NCBI RefSeq assembly: GCF_002892795.1
Contig: NZ_PJMC01000006.1
Coordinates: forward strand, 124,001-188,000
Source of the DNA: Arthrobacter sp. AFG20
GTDB lineage: Bacteria; Actinomycetota; Actinomycetes; Actinomycetales; Micrococcaceae
Direction: 5' to 3'
Length of the DNA: 64,000 nt
Shown here: positions 45,331 through 54,162 of the stretch, piece by piece
How positions within the stretch are numbered: the first letter of the stretch is position 1
Layout of the letters: every line of letters begins with the position of its first letter
Position numbers and translations under genes: made by a program
Notes under the pieces: generated by a model
Databases searched by the model: none
Seen by the model: the letters and a program-made list of their open reading frames with translations, nothing else
What the model was told of the DNA's origin: nothing

Positions 45331-47031
45331 TCAGGCACCCACCAGTTGCGTAGCAGGCTGGTCAGCCGAGCCGTCCTGATCCGTGCTGTCCTCGGGGGAC
45401 CGGTACTCGGGGGACTGGCCGGCAAGGTTCCGCCCGGCGAGGTAGCCCATGGTCATGATGGGTCCAAGGGTGGCACCGGCTCCGGGGTAACCTGCCGCGT
45501 AGGCATTCTCGGTGGTGTTGCCGGCGGCGAACAGGCCCGGGATGGGGCGGTTGTCGACGTCGAGCACGCGGGCTGACCCGTCGGTGGCCACACCGCCATT
45601 GGTGCCGAAGGCGCCGTTCACCACCTCCAGTGCGTAGAAGGGCCCGGCCTCGAGCGGACCCAGCGAGGGGTTCGGCCACGGGCAGTCGGCGTCGCCCCAG
45701 TACTTGTCGTAGGCGCTTTCGCCGCGGCCGAAGTCGGGGTCCTCGCCCCTGGCCGCGAACCCGTTGAACCGGGCCACGGTGGCTTCCAGGTTTTCGGCCG
45801 GAACGTTGATCTTGGCGGCGAGGTCCGCCAAGGTGGGCGCCTCGACCAGGTAGTCCGGCGTCGGCTGGCCGGCGCGGTGGGCCAGGATTCCGTAGCGCTC
45901 CAGGTAGCCGTGGTCCACGATCACGTGCGCCGGGGTGTTCAGTGCGCGGTTGGCGGCGGAGTCCCAGGACTGCAGGCTGCGGGCGAGGTCGTTGTAGTTC
46001 TGCGACTCGTTGGCGAAGCGGCAGCCGTGCCGGTTCACCATGATGGATCCCGGGCCCTGCCGTTCGAACCGGAGCAGGGTGCCCACCGGCTGGCCGTCAC
46101 GGGTGTCGCCGGTGACGGACATCGGCGCCCACCAGGCCTCCCGCGTGCCGCGGGTCTGGCCGCCGATGCGCTGCGACATGCGCAGCCCGTCGCCGGTGTT
46201 CGAGGGCGGGGAGCACATCGTGTAGAGCCGGGACGCGAGCATGGAGTCGGCCAGGGCCTTGTCCCATTCGAAGCCGCCGGTCGCGAGCACCACGCCGTCG
46301 CGGGCATGGAACCTTTCGCCTGTTTCGAGTTCGACGCCAGTCACCCGGCCTGCGTCGCTGAGCAGGCGGTGCCCGCGCGCCCAGGTGGCCAGCGTGGCGT
46401 TGTCGCGGACCAGGCTGGCGAGCAACATGGAAACGAGGGCCTGTCCCTTGGCCACGAGGCCGTCGTCCTGTCGGCGAGCCAGGTCGTCCCACGGGAACTT
46501 GGTGAAGGCGCCCCACTCCTCGTATTCCTGCATGGTGAACGGCGCACGTCCGTCACTGCGAACATGCTTCCGGAGGCCGCCCAGCGCTTCGGTGCTGTTG
46601 AACAGCTCGGGTTCCACGGTGCGGCCGCCTGTCACGGCGCCGGGGAGATCCTGCCGGTAATCGGGAAAGTTGTCGAGGAAGATGAAGCGGACGCCGCACT
46701 GCTCCTCGACGAAGCGGAGCATCTGGTCGCCATAGTTCAGCGCCGCGTCCAGCAGTTCCTCCCGGCCCCGGCCGCGGGCCACGGCGCGGACATACTGCGC
46801 GGCCGCAGCCTTGGAATCGGTGATTCCGGCCTTCCGTGCGTGGTGGTTATCCGCCACCCAGAGCATGCCGCCGGACACGGCGGAGGTACCGCCCAGGAGG
46901 TCACTCTTTTCGAGGACGACGACGGACTTGCCGGCCCGGGCGGCGGTGGCCGCCGCGGTGAGTGCTCCCGCACCGGAACCGACGACGACGACGTCGTAAG
47001 TGTCCGCGGAGGTGCCGTTGACGAATTTCAT
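45331..47031 (-). CDS. KstD-like FAD-dependent desaturase (1 of 2)
   Basis: A 566-residue flavoprotein of the 3-ketosteroid-1-dehydrogenase/fumarate reductase superfamily. It has an N-terminal FAD site VVVVGSGAGALTAA, EKSDLLGGTSAVSGG, and a C-terminal YPGAG (Tyr515) matching the catalytic YPGxG of KstD. It should desaturate next to a ring ketone with FAD. In a chc-type pathway this would be one of the two 4-oxocyclohexane(ne)carboxylate desaturases. It lies between the SDR and Dabb genes of the leftward operon. The tail is Asp/Gln/Ala-rich. Confidence 0.85.
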   Translation of the reverse strand: MKFVNGTSADTYDVVVVGSGAGALTAAATAARAGKSVVVLEKSDLLGGTSAVSGGMLWVADNHHARKAGITDSKAAAAQYVRAVARGRGREELLDAALNYGDQMLRFVEEQCGVRFIFLDNFPDYRQDLPGAVTGGRTVEPELFNSTEALGGLRKHVRSDGRAPFTMQEYEEWGAFTKFPWDDLARRQDDGLVAKGQALVSMLLASLVRDNATLATWARGHRLLSDAGRVTGVELETGERFHARDGVVLATGGFEWDKALADSMLASRLYTMCSPPSNTGDGLRMSQRIGGQTRGTREAWWAPMSVTGDTRDGQPVGTLLRFERQGPGSIMVNRHGCRFANESQNYNDLARSLQSWDSAANRALNTPAHVIVDHGYLERYGILAHRAGQPTPDYLVEAPTLADLAAKINVPAENLEATVARFNGFAARGEDPDFGRGESAYDKYWGDADCPWPNPSLGPLEAGPFYALEVVNGAFGTNGGVATDGSARVLDVDNRPIPGLFAAGNTTENAYAAGYPGAGATLGPIMTMGYLAGRNLAGQSPEYRSPEDSTDQDGSADQPATQLVGA

Positions 47032-47103
47032 GGGGTGTTGCCTTTCAAAAGGAAGATGATGGGTGCTGCTGCAGTTATGGTGATGCTTAGTGGGGGGGCC
47101 GCG

Positions 47104-47865
47104 TCAGACGGCCGTGTAGCCGCCGTCGATGACGAGCTCTGAACCTGTGGTGAAGCGCGACTCGTCCGAGGCCAGGTAGAGCACGCCGTACGCGATCTCA
47201 TCCGGTTCGCCCTGGCGGGGCAACGGGTTGGAGCCCACGAGCTGCTTGTAGTAGGCCTCGGGACCGATGTCCGACTGCTCGGCGGAGCGGCGGCTCATCC
47301 TGGTGTTCATGGACCCGGGATGAATGGAGTTCACGCGGATGCCGTAGCCGCCATAGGCCGCGGCGTCCGACTTGCTCAGGAGCCGCACGGCCCCCTTGGT
47401 GGCGTGGTACAGCGGAACGTTCCGGCCACCGGTGAGGCCGTGGATGGAGGAGAAGTTGACGATGCTGCCGGTGCCTTGTTCGATCATGCCGGGGACCACG
47501 TGCTTGGTCATCAGCCAGACGCCCTTGACGTTGACGTTGAAGATCGTGTCGAAGTCGGCCGTCGAAGCAGTGTGGGAGGCTCCTGCCGGGCCGATGATGC
47601 CGGCGGCGTTGACCAGGATGTCAGGGGTGCCCAGTTCGTCGCGGACCCGGCCGATAGCTTCGGTAACGCTGGCCTCGCTGGTGACGTCGACGTCGTAGTC
47701 TGTGATGTTTGCGTGGGCCGCGGCGGCGGGTATGCCGGCAACGTCCAGGCTGGCAACCTTCGCGCCGTGTTCGGCAAGGAGGGCGGCAGTGGCGCTGCCC
47801 AGGTCTCCGCGGCCGCCGGTGACAATGGCGGTCTTTCCGGCCACGCGCTTCTGGATGGGATTCAT
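47104..47865 (-). CDS. Short-chain dehydrogenase/reductase
   Basis: A 253-residue classical SDR with VNAAGIIGPAG (NNAG-type), catalytic Ser in NFSSIHG, YHATK (YxxxK) and the IHPGSMNT tail. The nucleotide loop reads TGGRGDLG where TGxxxGxG is usual (Asp for Gly), and an Asp after strand 2 (VASLDVAG) points to NAD. A plausible job is oxidation of a ring hydroxyl to the ketone used by the KstD-like enzymes. ATG 47865 has GAGGAG upstream. It is first gene of the leftward structural operon. Confidence 0.87.
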   Translation of the reverse strand: MNPIQKRVAGKTAIVTGGRGDLGSATAALLAEHGAKVASLDVAGIPAAAAHANITDYDVDVTSEASVTEAIGRVRDELGTPDILVNAAGIIGPAGASHTASTADFDTIFNVNVKGVWLMTKHVVPGMIEQGTGSIVNFSSIHGLTGGRNVPLYHATKGAVRLLSKSDAAAYGGYGIRVNSIHPGSMNTRMSRRSAEQSDIGPEAYYKQLVGSNPLPRQGEPDEIAYGVLYLASDESRFTTGSELVIDGGYTAV

Positions 47866-47971
47866 GTGGTGCTCCTCGTGGTCCTGCAGCCTCGTCGCTG
47901 CTTTCCAGCCAGCGTGGCAGGGGACCTGTGAGCGGAACCACACGATTACCGATGAACGGCAAAGACGGCTT

Positions 47972-48757
47972 TCAGTGGCTTTGCCGGAGCGTCCCCTTCA
48001 GTTCGCCCCGCCAGCCCAGGGCGCGGGAGATCCCGCGCGCGGCGGCCATCAGGACGGGCACCCGGGCAGACGCGTTCTCCTCGTTGCGCGGCACCACCAC
48101 GCTGAGCGCGGCACGGACGGTGTTGTCCGGGCCGAACACCGGTACGGCGATGCCGCTGGATTCCGGCACGATCACCCCGGGCATGGCGGCGAAGCCGCGC
48201 TGCCGGATCTCGGCCAGGTGGCGCCGGAGCGCGGCCGGCTCGGTCAGTGTCGTCTCGGTGAACTTCGTCAGTGGCCGGGCCAGAAATGAGTCCTGGTACG
48301 CAGCGGGGGAGTGTGCCAGCAGCACCAGTCCCGAGGACGTGGCGTGGACCGGCAGCCTGCCGGCGATCTTGGTGATGTCCACGATGGTCCTGTCCGAGCC
48401 GAGCCGCTCGATGTACAGCACCTCGTCGGAGTCGAGGATGCCCAGCGTGGTGGAGTGCTGCACTACGGCCTGGACGTCCTCCATGAAGGGCAGGGCAGCC
48501 TCGCGCAGGCCCAGCATCTTGGAGCCCCGGGAAGCCAGTTCCCACATCCGCGTGCCGATGTGGATGTCCCCGCCGGGCTCGCGTTCCAGCAGCCGCTCGA
48601 GCAACAGGTCGTTGACCAGCCGGTAGGTGGTCGTCACCGGCAGGCCGGTGCGGCGCCCGAGCTCGGCAACGCTCATGGCGGGGTGCCGGTCATCGAAGGC
48701 GCTCACGATCTTGACGAAGCGGCCGATGATCGACTCGCCGGATGCGGAGTTGGCCAC
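47972..48757 (-). CDS. IclR family regulator (1 of 2)
   Basis: A 261-residue regulator with an N-terminal winged HTH (MSVAELGRRTGLPVTTTYRLVNDL) and a C-terminal effector domain. GTG start with AGGAGGT. It is 106 bases upstream of the SDR gene in the same direction and divergent from the second KstD-like gene, with a palindrome in between. It shares the start (A-N-S-x-S-G-E-S) and full-length similarity with the second IclR gene, so the two are duplicates. The effector is probably a pathway intermediate. Confidence 0.9.
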   Translation of the reverse strand: MANSASGESIIGRFVKIVSAFDDRHPAMSVAELGRRTGLPVTTTYRLVNDLLLERLLEREPGGDIHIGTRMWELASRGSKMLGLREAALPFMEDVQAVVQHSTTLGILDSDEVLYIERLGSDRTIVDITKIAGRLPVHATSSGLVLLAHSPAAYQDSFLARPLTKFTETTLTEPAALRRHLAEIRQRGFAAMPGVIVPESSGIAVPVFGPDNTVRAALSVVVPRNEENASARVPVLMAAARGISRALGWRGELKGTLRQSH

Positions 48758-48796
48758 GGTACCTCCTGTCGATTCCCGCTCAATGGTAATCCTCCT

Positions 48797-48818
48797 CCCG
48801 GGCGTGCGTGCGCCCGGG
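48797..48818. promoter_or_regulatory. Palindrome in the divergent IclR / KstD-like promoter region
   Basis: CCCGGGCG-TGCGTG-CGCCCGGG, 8-bp arms in the 133-base region between the two divergent starts at 48757 and 48891. A candidate operator for one or both IclR proteins; GC-rich, so a chance or hairpin role is possible. Confidence 0.4.
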
Positions 48819-48890
48819 TCTACTGGGGGTTTGTCAGTCAACGCCTGCCGCCGCAAAGGAGTGGCCTGCAGGCAGAACGGAGCAGGAACC

Positions 48891-50627
48891 ATGACAGAAA
48901 CTGCAACTACGGCGGTCTGTGACGTCCTCGTCATTGGATCGGGTGTGGCCGGGATGGCCGCGGCACTGAAGGCCGCTTCGCAGGGATTGAGCGTGATCGT
49001 CGCGGAAAAGGAACAGTACTTCGGCGGGACCACCGCCATTTCCGCGGGCTGGGCCTGGGTCCCCGGCAACGAGCACGGCGTTGCGCAGGGCGATACCCGC
49101 GAGGACGCCGAGACATATCTGAAGAACCTGGCACCGGAGACGTTCAACGAAGCGGGAGTCCGGAACTTCCTGGACACCGTTCCCGAGGCCATCTCCTTTT
49201 TCGAAAACGAAACCGATGTGAAGTTCACCTACCCGGAGAAAGCCCCGGACTACCAGATGGACCTGCCCGGGGCGAGGCTGTCCGGCCGGGCCATCCTGCC
49301 GCAGGACGTGGACGCGCGGGTGCTCGGGGACAAGCGGCTCCTGATGCAGCCGTACATGAGCTCCTATACAGTCTTCGGCTACATGCCGCAGGTGGGGCCG
49401 GACATCAACGAGTTCTTCCACGTGAACCAGTCGGTCAGGTCCTTCATCTACGTCGCCAAGAAACTGCTGCGCACCTGGGCCGATGCGGCCCGCTACAAAC
49501 GTCCGGTCCTGCGCTCCAACGGCAACGCCCTGATGACCCGCATGGTCAAGAGTGCGGACGACCTGGGCGTCCGGCTGTGGAAGGGCTCACCGGCACTGTC
49601 CCTCACCAGGGACGACGCCGGATCCGTCACCGGCGCGGTTATCGGGGGAGAGCACGCCGTCACCGTCACAGCACGCGCCGGCGTCATCCTCGCCGCCGGC
49701 GGATTCTCCGGGAACAGGGAACTGCGGCGGCGCTATTTCCCGCATGACGCCGGCGGCGACGACCACTTCACCCCCACGGTGGGCCACGGCGGGGACGCCG
49801 CCACCCTGGCGATGGGCGCCGGCGGCTACATCGACGATTCCGTGTTCAGTGTCGGCTCCTGGGCTCCGGTGACCGTGTTCAGGTACCTCAGCGGCGAACA
49901 GCGGCTCTTTCCGCATCTGCGGGCCATCGGCCTGCCCGGGCTGATCGCCGTCGACCGCCACGGCAGGCGCTTCGGCAATGAGGCCCTGAGCTACCACGAC
50001 TTCGGCGGGGCCATGATCGAGCACAACAAGGACGAGGACAGGACCTTCGGCTACGTGATCGGCGACGCGAAGACGATGCATAAATACGGCATCGGCTATG
50101 CCAAGCCCTGGCCGATGCCGCGTGGCTACTTCTACCGGACCGGCTACCTGGTCAAGGGGAACACCCTTGCTGAGCTGGCCGGCAAGCTCGGCATCGATGC
50201 CGCGGGCCTTGAAGCCACCGTCGGTGAATTCAACCCGGCGGCTGAGCGCGGCGAGGACCCCGCCTTCGGCCGCGGCTCCACCCAGTACAACCACTTCCGG
50301 GGCGACCTCGAGCACAGGCCGAACCCGAACCTCGCGCCTGTGGGCAAGGGCCCGTACTACGCGGCGAAGATCCAAATGGGCGATCTGGGCACCTTCGCCG
50401 GCCTCGGCGTCAACGAACACTCCGAAGTGGTCACGGCTGAGGGATCGGTGGTTCCAGGGCTCCTGGCCGTGGGCGCCGCTGCGGTGAGCGTCTTCGGCGG
50501 CGGTTACCCGGGCTACGGCTCCCATATCGGCCCGGCTTTGGTGTTCGGTTACCGTGCCGGCCGGGACGTCACCAGGCTTGCCGGGGAGCGGAACGCGTCG
50601 CGGCCGGCCAACGTGGCGGGCCGCTAG
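48891..50627 (+). CDS. KstD-like FAD-dependent desaturase (2 of 2)
   Basis: A 578-residue flavoprotein with VLVIGSGVAGMAAALKAASQ at the N-terminus, FGGTTAISAGWAWVPGNE and a C-terminal YPGYG (Tyr539) equivalent to the KstD catalytic YPGxG. It is only distantly similar to the 566-residue enzyme in this cluster, so each probably takes a different ring-oxidation state. ATG 48891 follows GGAGCAGGA. First gene of the rightward operon, 20 bases before the second IclR gene. Confidence 0.85.
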   Translation: MTETATTAVCDVLVIGSGVAGMAAALKAASQGLSVIVAEKEQYFGGTTAISAGWAWVPGNEHGVAQGDTREDAETYLKNLAPETFNEAGVRNFLDTVPEAISFFENETDVKFTYPEKAPDYQMDLPGARLSGRAILPQDVDARVLGDKRLLMQPYMSSYTVFGYMPQVGPDINEFFHVNQSVRSFIYVAKKLLRTWADAARYKRPVLRSNGNALMTRMVKSADDLGVRLWKGSPALSLTRDDAGSVTGAVIGGEHAVTVTARAGVILAAGGFSGNRELRRRYFPHDAGGDDHFTPTVGHGGDAATLAMGAGGYIDDSVFSVGSWAPVTVFRYLSGEQRLFPHLRAIGLPGLIAVDRHGRRFGNEALSYHDFGGAMIEHNKDEDRTFGYVIGDAKTMHKYGIGYAKPWPMPRGYFYRTGYLVKGNTLAELAGKLGIDAAGLEATVGEFNPAAERGEDPAFGRGSTQYNHFRGDLEHRPNPNLAPVGKGPYYAAKIQMGDLGTFAGLGVNEHSEVVTAEGSVVPGLLAVGAAAVSVFGGGYPGYGSHIGPALVFGYRAGRDVTRLAGERNASRPANVAGR

Positions 50628-50647
50628 GCGCCGGGCCGGAGACCGCC

Positions 50648-51433
50648 ATGGCCAACTCTTCTTCGGGGGAATCGGTGATCAGCCGCGTGGTGCGGCTCAT
50701 GAGCGCCTTCGACCGGGACCTGCCGGCCATGACGCTCTCCGGCCTCGCCCGCCGCGCAGGCCTGCCGCTGACCACCGCGCACCGGCTCGTCGATGACCTG
50801 GTCCTCCACGGCCTCATTGAGCGGCTGCCGGACGGGAACCTGTGCTCCGGGATGCGCATGTGGGAGCTCGCTGCCCGGGGCTCCCGTGCACTGAACCTCC
50901 GTGAGCTGGCGCTGCCCTTCATGGAGGACGTCCAGGCAGCCGTCCACCAGCACACCACCCTCGCCGTGCTGGACCACGGCACCGTGCTATACGTGGAGCG
51001 CCTCTCCTCGCCGCACTCCAGCCTGGATGCCGCCCACATTGCGCAGCGGATGCCCATCCACGCAGCCTCGTCCGGCCTGGTACTGCTGGCATTCTCGCCG
51101 CCCGCAGTCCAGGCCGGGGTGCTCGCAAAGCGCCTGAAGGCCGTGACCTCCGAAACCATCACCGATCCTGCCCTCATCCGCAAGCACCTGGCCGAGATCA
51201 GGCAGCGCGGCTACGTGGCCCTGCCAGGCATTGGCGTCACCGAGTGGACGGGCATCGCAGTGCCCGTCTTCGGGCCCGGCAACACGATAGCTGCGGCGCT
51301 CAACGTCATCGTGCCGAGGCGGGAAGCGGCTGTTCCGCTGATCCTCCCCGCCCTGCTGACCGCTGCGCACGGGATCTCCCGCGCGCTGAAATCCGCCCAG
51401 TCGGAAGGGCAGGCGGACTTTCGCAACCGATGA
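50648..51433 (+). CDS. IclR family regulator (2 of 2)
   Basis: A 261-residue paralogue of the first IclR protein, equal in length and alignable throughout: MANSSSGESVISRVVRLMSA, HTH in LSGLARRAGLPLTTAHRLVD, effector domain with HAASSGLVLLAFS. It lies inside the rightward operon between the flavoprotein and the P450. The 97 bases after it (51434-51530) may hold a separate P450 promoter. Two regulators suggest control by two ligands or of two operons. Confidence 0.9.
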   Translation: MANSSSGESVISRVVRLMSAFDRDLPAMTLSGLARRAGLPLTTAHRLVDDLVLHGLIERLPDGNLCSGMRMWELAARGSRALNLRELALPFMEDVQAAVHQHTTLAVLDHGTVLYVERLSSPHSSLDAAHIAQRMPIHAASSGLVLLAFSPPAVQAGVLAKRLKAVTSETITDPALIRKHLAEIRQRGYVALPGIGVTEWTGIAVPVFGPGNTIAAALNVIVPRREAAVPLILPALLTAAHGISRALKSAQSEGQADFRNR

Positions 51434-51530
51434 ACGGAAGACCTGTGGGGGCGGCCACGGCGCATCCCGCAAGGTGGAGTGAGAGGCGGATCACACCGGA
51501 TTACGCCGAAGCCAACCGGAAAGAAGGACG

Positions 51531-52844
51531 ATGATGTCTTGCCCGATGACAGCAACACCCCCGGTCTCCACGCACGTCAGCACCGGCGGAAGCGCAGGCG
51601 AAGGCACCGCACTGCCTCCCTACTCGCATGAACTGGACTGGCCCGAGGGCATGGCGCCCTTCAAGGTGGTGGACGACGGGACCCAGGGTGATCCCTACCG
51701 CCACTACCAGTGGATGCGCGAGAACGCGCCGGTGCTCCGCGCGCATTCACCCGTATCTGATGTCTGGTTCATCTCCCGGTACGACGACGTCCGCCGGGCC
51801 ATGCGGGCACCGAAAGTCTTCTCCTCGCAGGTAGTGGACCCGGTCCCGCTGACCTTTCTGACGCTGTTCGACGCCCCCAACCACACCCGTCTCCGTCAGG
51901 TGGTGGCGCAGGCCTTCATCCCCAAGGCCATCGCCCGCTTCGAGGACCGGGTGCGGGAGAATGCCGAAAAGTATCTGGCACCGATGCTCGCCGCGGGCGG
52001 CGGGGACGCCGTGGACGACTACGCCATCCCGCTCAGCATGTCCACCATCAGCGCGCTGCTCGACGTTCCGGCCGAGGACTTCGAGAAGATGAAATTCTGG
52101 TCCGACGAGACCTTCAGCTACTTCGGCCGGCTCGCCCGCAATGCCCAGGGCACAGGAACCGACGAGCAGAGCACCCTCGAGTTTTTCGCCTACCTGAAAG
52201 ACACCATGGAGCGCCTGTACCGCGAGGAGAGCGACAGCGTCGGCGGACACATTGCACGGATGTGGAAGGAAGGCCTGCTCAGCGAGAAGGAAGCCAAGGA
52301 ACTCTGCGCCTTTGTCTTCGTCGCAGGCCATGACACCACCACCATCCTGCTGGCCAACGCGTTCCGGATCTTCAGCGAACAGCCGGACCTGCTGGAACGG
52401 ATCCGCCTGAATCCGGACGATGCGGACCTCTTCGTTGAGGAACTGGCCCGCTACCGCGGCACCGTCCAGCGGGCCAGCCGGATCACCACGGAGCAGGTGG
52501 AGGTTGCCGGCGTGACGATTCCCGCCGGCGCCATCGTCCGCCTGCTGCCCGCCGCAGCCAACCGGGACAGCAGCAAGTATTCCGACGGCGAGCGCTTCGA
52601 CATTGACCGCAACACCGACGGCCACCTGGGCTTCGGGCACGGCGTCCACAGCTGCCTCGGCGCGCCCCTTGCCAGGCTTGAGGTCCAGGTCACGGTGAAG
52701 CTCCTGGCGGAGAAGCTCGCGTCGCTCACGCTGGACCCGGACAAACCCATCGAATATGTGCGCGGCAACAACCTGACGAACTCGGGCCCGGAGCATCTCC
52801 ACGTGCTGCTGCAGCAGGTCAGCGCAGGGCAGACCAATGCATAG
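51531..52844 (+). CDS. Cytochrome P450, class I
   Basis: A 437-residue soluble bacterial P450. It has I-helix AGHDTT at 265-270 (oxygen activation), ExxR in EELARYR, and heme loop FGHGVHSCLG with Cys375. It takes electrons from the ferredoxin and reductase encoded directly after it, the same order as camphor camC-camA-camB. In a chc-type pathway it would hydroxylate the ring at C4. ATG 51531 or 51534 follows GAAGGA; the first 25 residues are a flexible Ser/Thr/Gly-rich lead. It overlaps the reductase gene by 8 bases. Confidence 0.92.
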   Translation: MMSCPMTATPPVSTHVSTGGSAGEGTALPPYSHELDWPEGMAPFKVVDDGTQGDPYRHYQWMRENAPVLRAHSPVSDVWFISRYDDVRRAMRAPKVFSSQVVDPVPLTFLTLFDAPNHTRLRQVVAQAFIPKAIARFEDRVRENAEKYLAPMLAAGGGDAVDDYAIPLSMSTISALLDVPAEDFEKMKFWSDETFSYFGRLARNAQGTGTDEQSTLEFFAYLKDTMERLYREESDSVGGHIARMWKEGLLSEKEAKELCAFVFVAGHDTTTILLANAFRIFSEQPDLLERIRLNPDDADLFVEELARYRGTVQRASRITTEQVEVAGVTIPAGAIVRLLPAAANRDSSKYSDGERFDIDRNTDGHLGFGHGVHSCLGAPLARLEVQVTVKLLAEKLASLTLDPDKPIEYVRGNNLTNSGPEHLHVLLQQVSAGQTNA

Positions 52845-54153
52845 CGGGACAGGCACCGCTGCACCGGTATCGGCCCAGGACCCGGTGATGATTCAGGACC
52901 CGGTGGTCATCGTCGGCTCGGGACACTCCGGCGTCGCTGTCGCCGCAGGGCTCCGCACCCGCGGCTGGGAAGGCGGCATTCTGCTCGTCGACGCGGAGAA
53001 CGAACTGCCCTATGAGCGGCCGCCGCTGTCCAAGGAACTCCTGAAGGACGGCGCCCCGGATGAGTCAGCCGTGCTCCGCAAGGAGAAGTTCTATGCGGAC
53101 AAGGGCATCGGCCGGCTCGCCGGGGTCACCGTGGAATCCATCGACAGGAACGGGCGGACAGTGCTGCTGTCCGACGGGACGCGGCAGGCCTACCACCGGC
53201 TGGTTATCGCCACAGGCTCACGGGCGCGGCCCCTCACCGTGCCAGGTGCCGGTCTTGTGGGAGTCAGATCCCTGCGGACCCGGGGCGACGCCCTCGAACT
53301 CAAGCGGCTGCTGGTTCCGGGAGCCCGCGTGGCCATCATCGGTGCCGGGTACATCGGACTGGAAGTGGCCGCAGCTGCGGCCGCGAAGGGCTGCGAGGTC
53401 ACAGTGCTCGAATTCCAGGACCGCGTGATGAGCCGGGTAACGTCGGCCCCCGTCTCGCGCCACTTCGAGCAGCTTCACGAGCGGCACGGGGTGCGGTTTG
53501 TCTTCGGCGCCGCGGTAACGTCGATCGACGGCAGACAACGGGCCGAACGCGTGACCGTCGCCGACGGCACCGTCTTTCCTGCCGACGTCGTACTCGCCGG
53601 CATCGGCGTCCTGCCCAACCAGGAGCTGGCTCAGGATGCCGGCATCGACTGCCGGGACGGCATCCTCGTGGACGGGGACGGCCGGACTTCCGATCCCGCG
53701 GTCTACGCCAGCGGGGACGTCACGCGCTTCATTAGTCCCACCGACGGCGTCAGCCGGCGGCTCGAGTGCATCCAGAACGCGCTGGCACAGGCGGACCGGG
53801 TCGCCGCGCACATCACCGGCCAGGCGGCCGGTGAACCGGAAATCCCCTGGTTTTGGACCGTCCAGCACGGTGTCCGGCTGCAGACAGCGGGCGTCCGCCA
53901 ACCGGAGGACCAGGTGATAGTCCGCGGCGAACCCTCCTGCGGCAAATTCTCCGTGGTCTACCTCCGCGACGGGCGTCTCGCCGCCGTCGACACCATCGCC
54001 AACCTGGCCGACTTCCGCACGGCCAAACGGCTGATCGCCCAGGGAGCCCGGATCGACCCGGTGCTGGCCGCGGACCCCGGCAGTCCCCTCGCCGAAGCCA
54101 TTTCCGGCACACCCAACCACTCCGACGCTGACCTTGCAGCAGCACGATCCTAA
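52837..54153 (+). CDS. NAD(P)H-ferredoxin reductase (putidaredoxin reductase type)
   Basis: A 438-residue FAD protein: FAD-binding VVIVGSGHSGVAVAAGLR near 23-40, PYERPPLSKELL, the NAD-binding VAIIGAGYIGLEVAAAAA near 165-182 and the FAD-contact ASGDVTRF. It passes electrons from NAD(P)H to the [2Fe-2S] ferredoxin that follows. ATG lies inside the P450 end (8-base overlap). The 18-residue lead before the first strand is extra. Confidence 0.92.
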   Translation: MHSGTGTAAPVSAQDPVMIQDPVVIVGSGHSGVAVAAGLRTRGWEGGILLVDAENELPYERPPLSKELLKDGAPDESAVLRKEKFYADKGIGRLAGVTVESIDRNGRTVLLSDGTRQAYHRLVIATGSRARPLTVPGAGLVGVRSLRTRGDALELKRLLVPGARVAIIGAGYIGLEVAAAAAAKGCEVTVLEFQDRVMSRVTSAPVSRHFEQLHERHGVRFVFGAAVTSIDGRQRAERVTVADGTVFPADVVLAGIGVLPNQELAQDAGIDCRDGILVDGDGRTSDPAVYASGDVTRFISPTDGVSRRLECIQNALAQADRVAAHITGQAAGEPEIPWFWTVQHGVRLQTAGVRQPEDQVIVRGEPSCGKFSVVYLRDGRLAAVDTIANLADFRTAKRLIAQGARIDPVLAADPGSPLAEAISGTPNHSDADLAAARS

Positions 54154-54162
54154 GGAAACGAC

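Noticed and set aside
45331..50627. Reading the flavoprotein cluster as steroid catabolism because of KstD similarity
   Set aside because: No Kst/Hsa/Mce genes, ketosteroid isomerase or side-chain beta-oxidation genes are present. The transporter is of carboxylate type and the P450 comes with a camphor-like electron chain.
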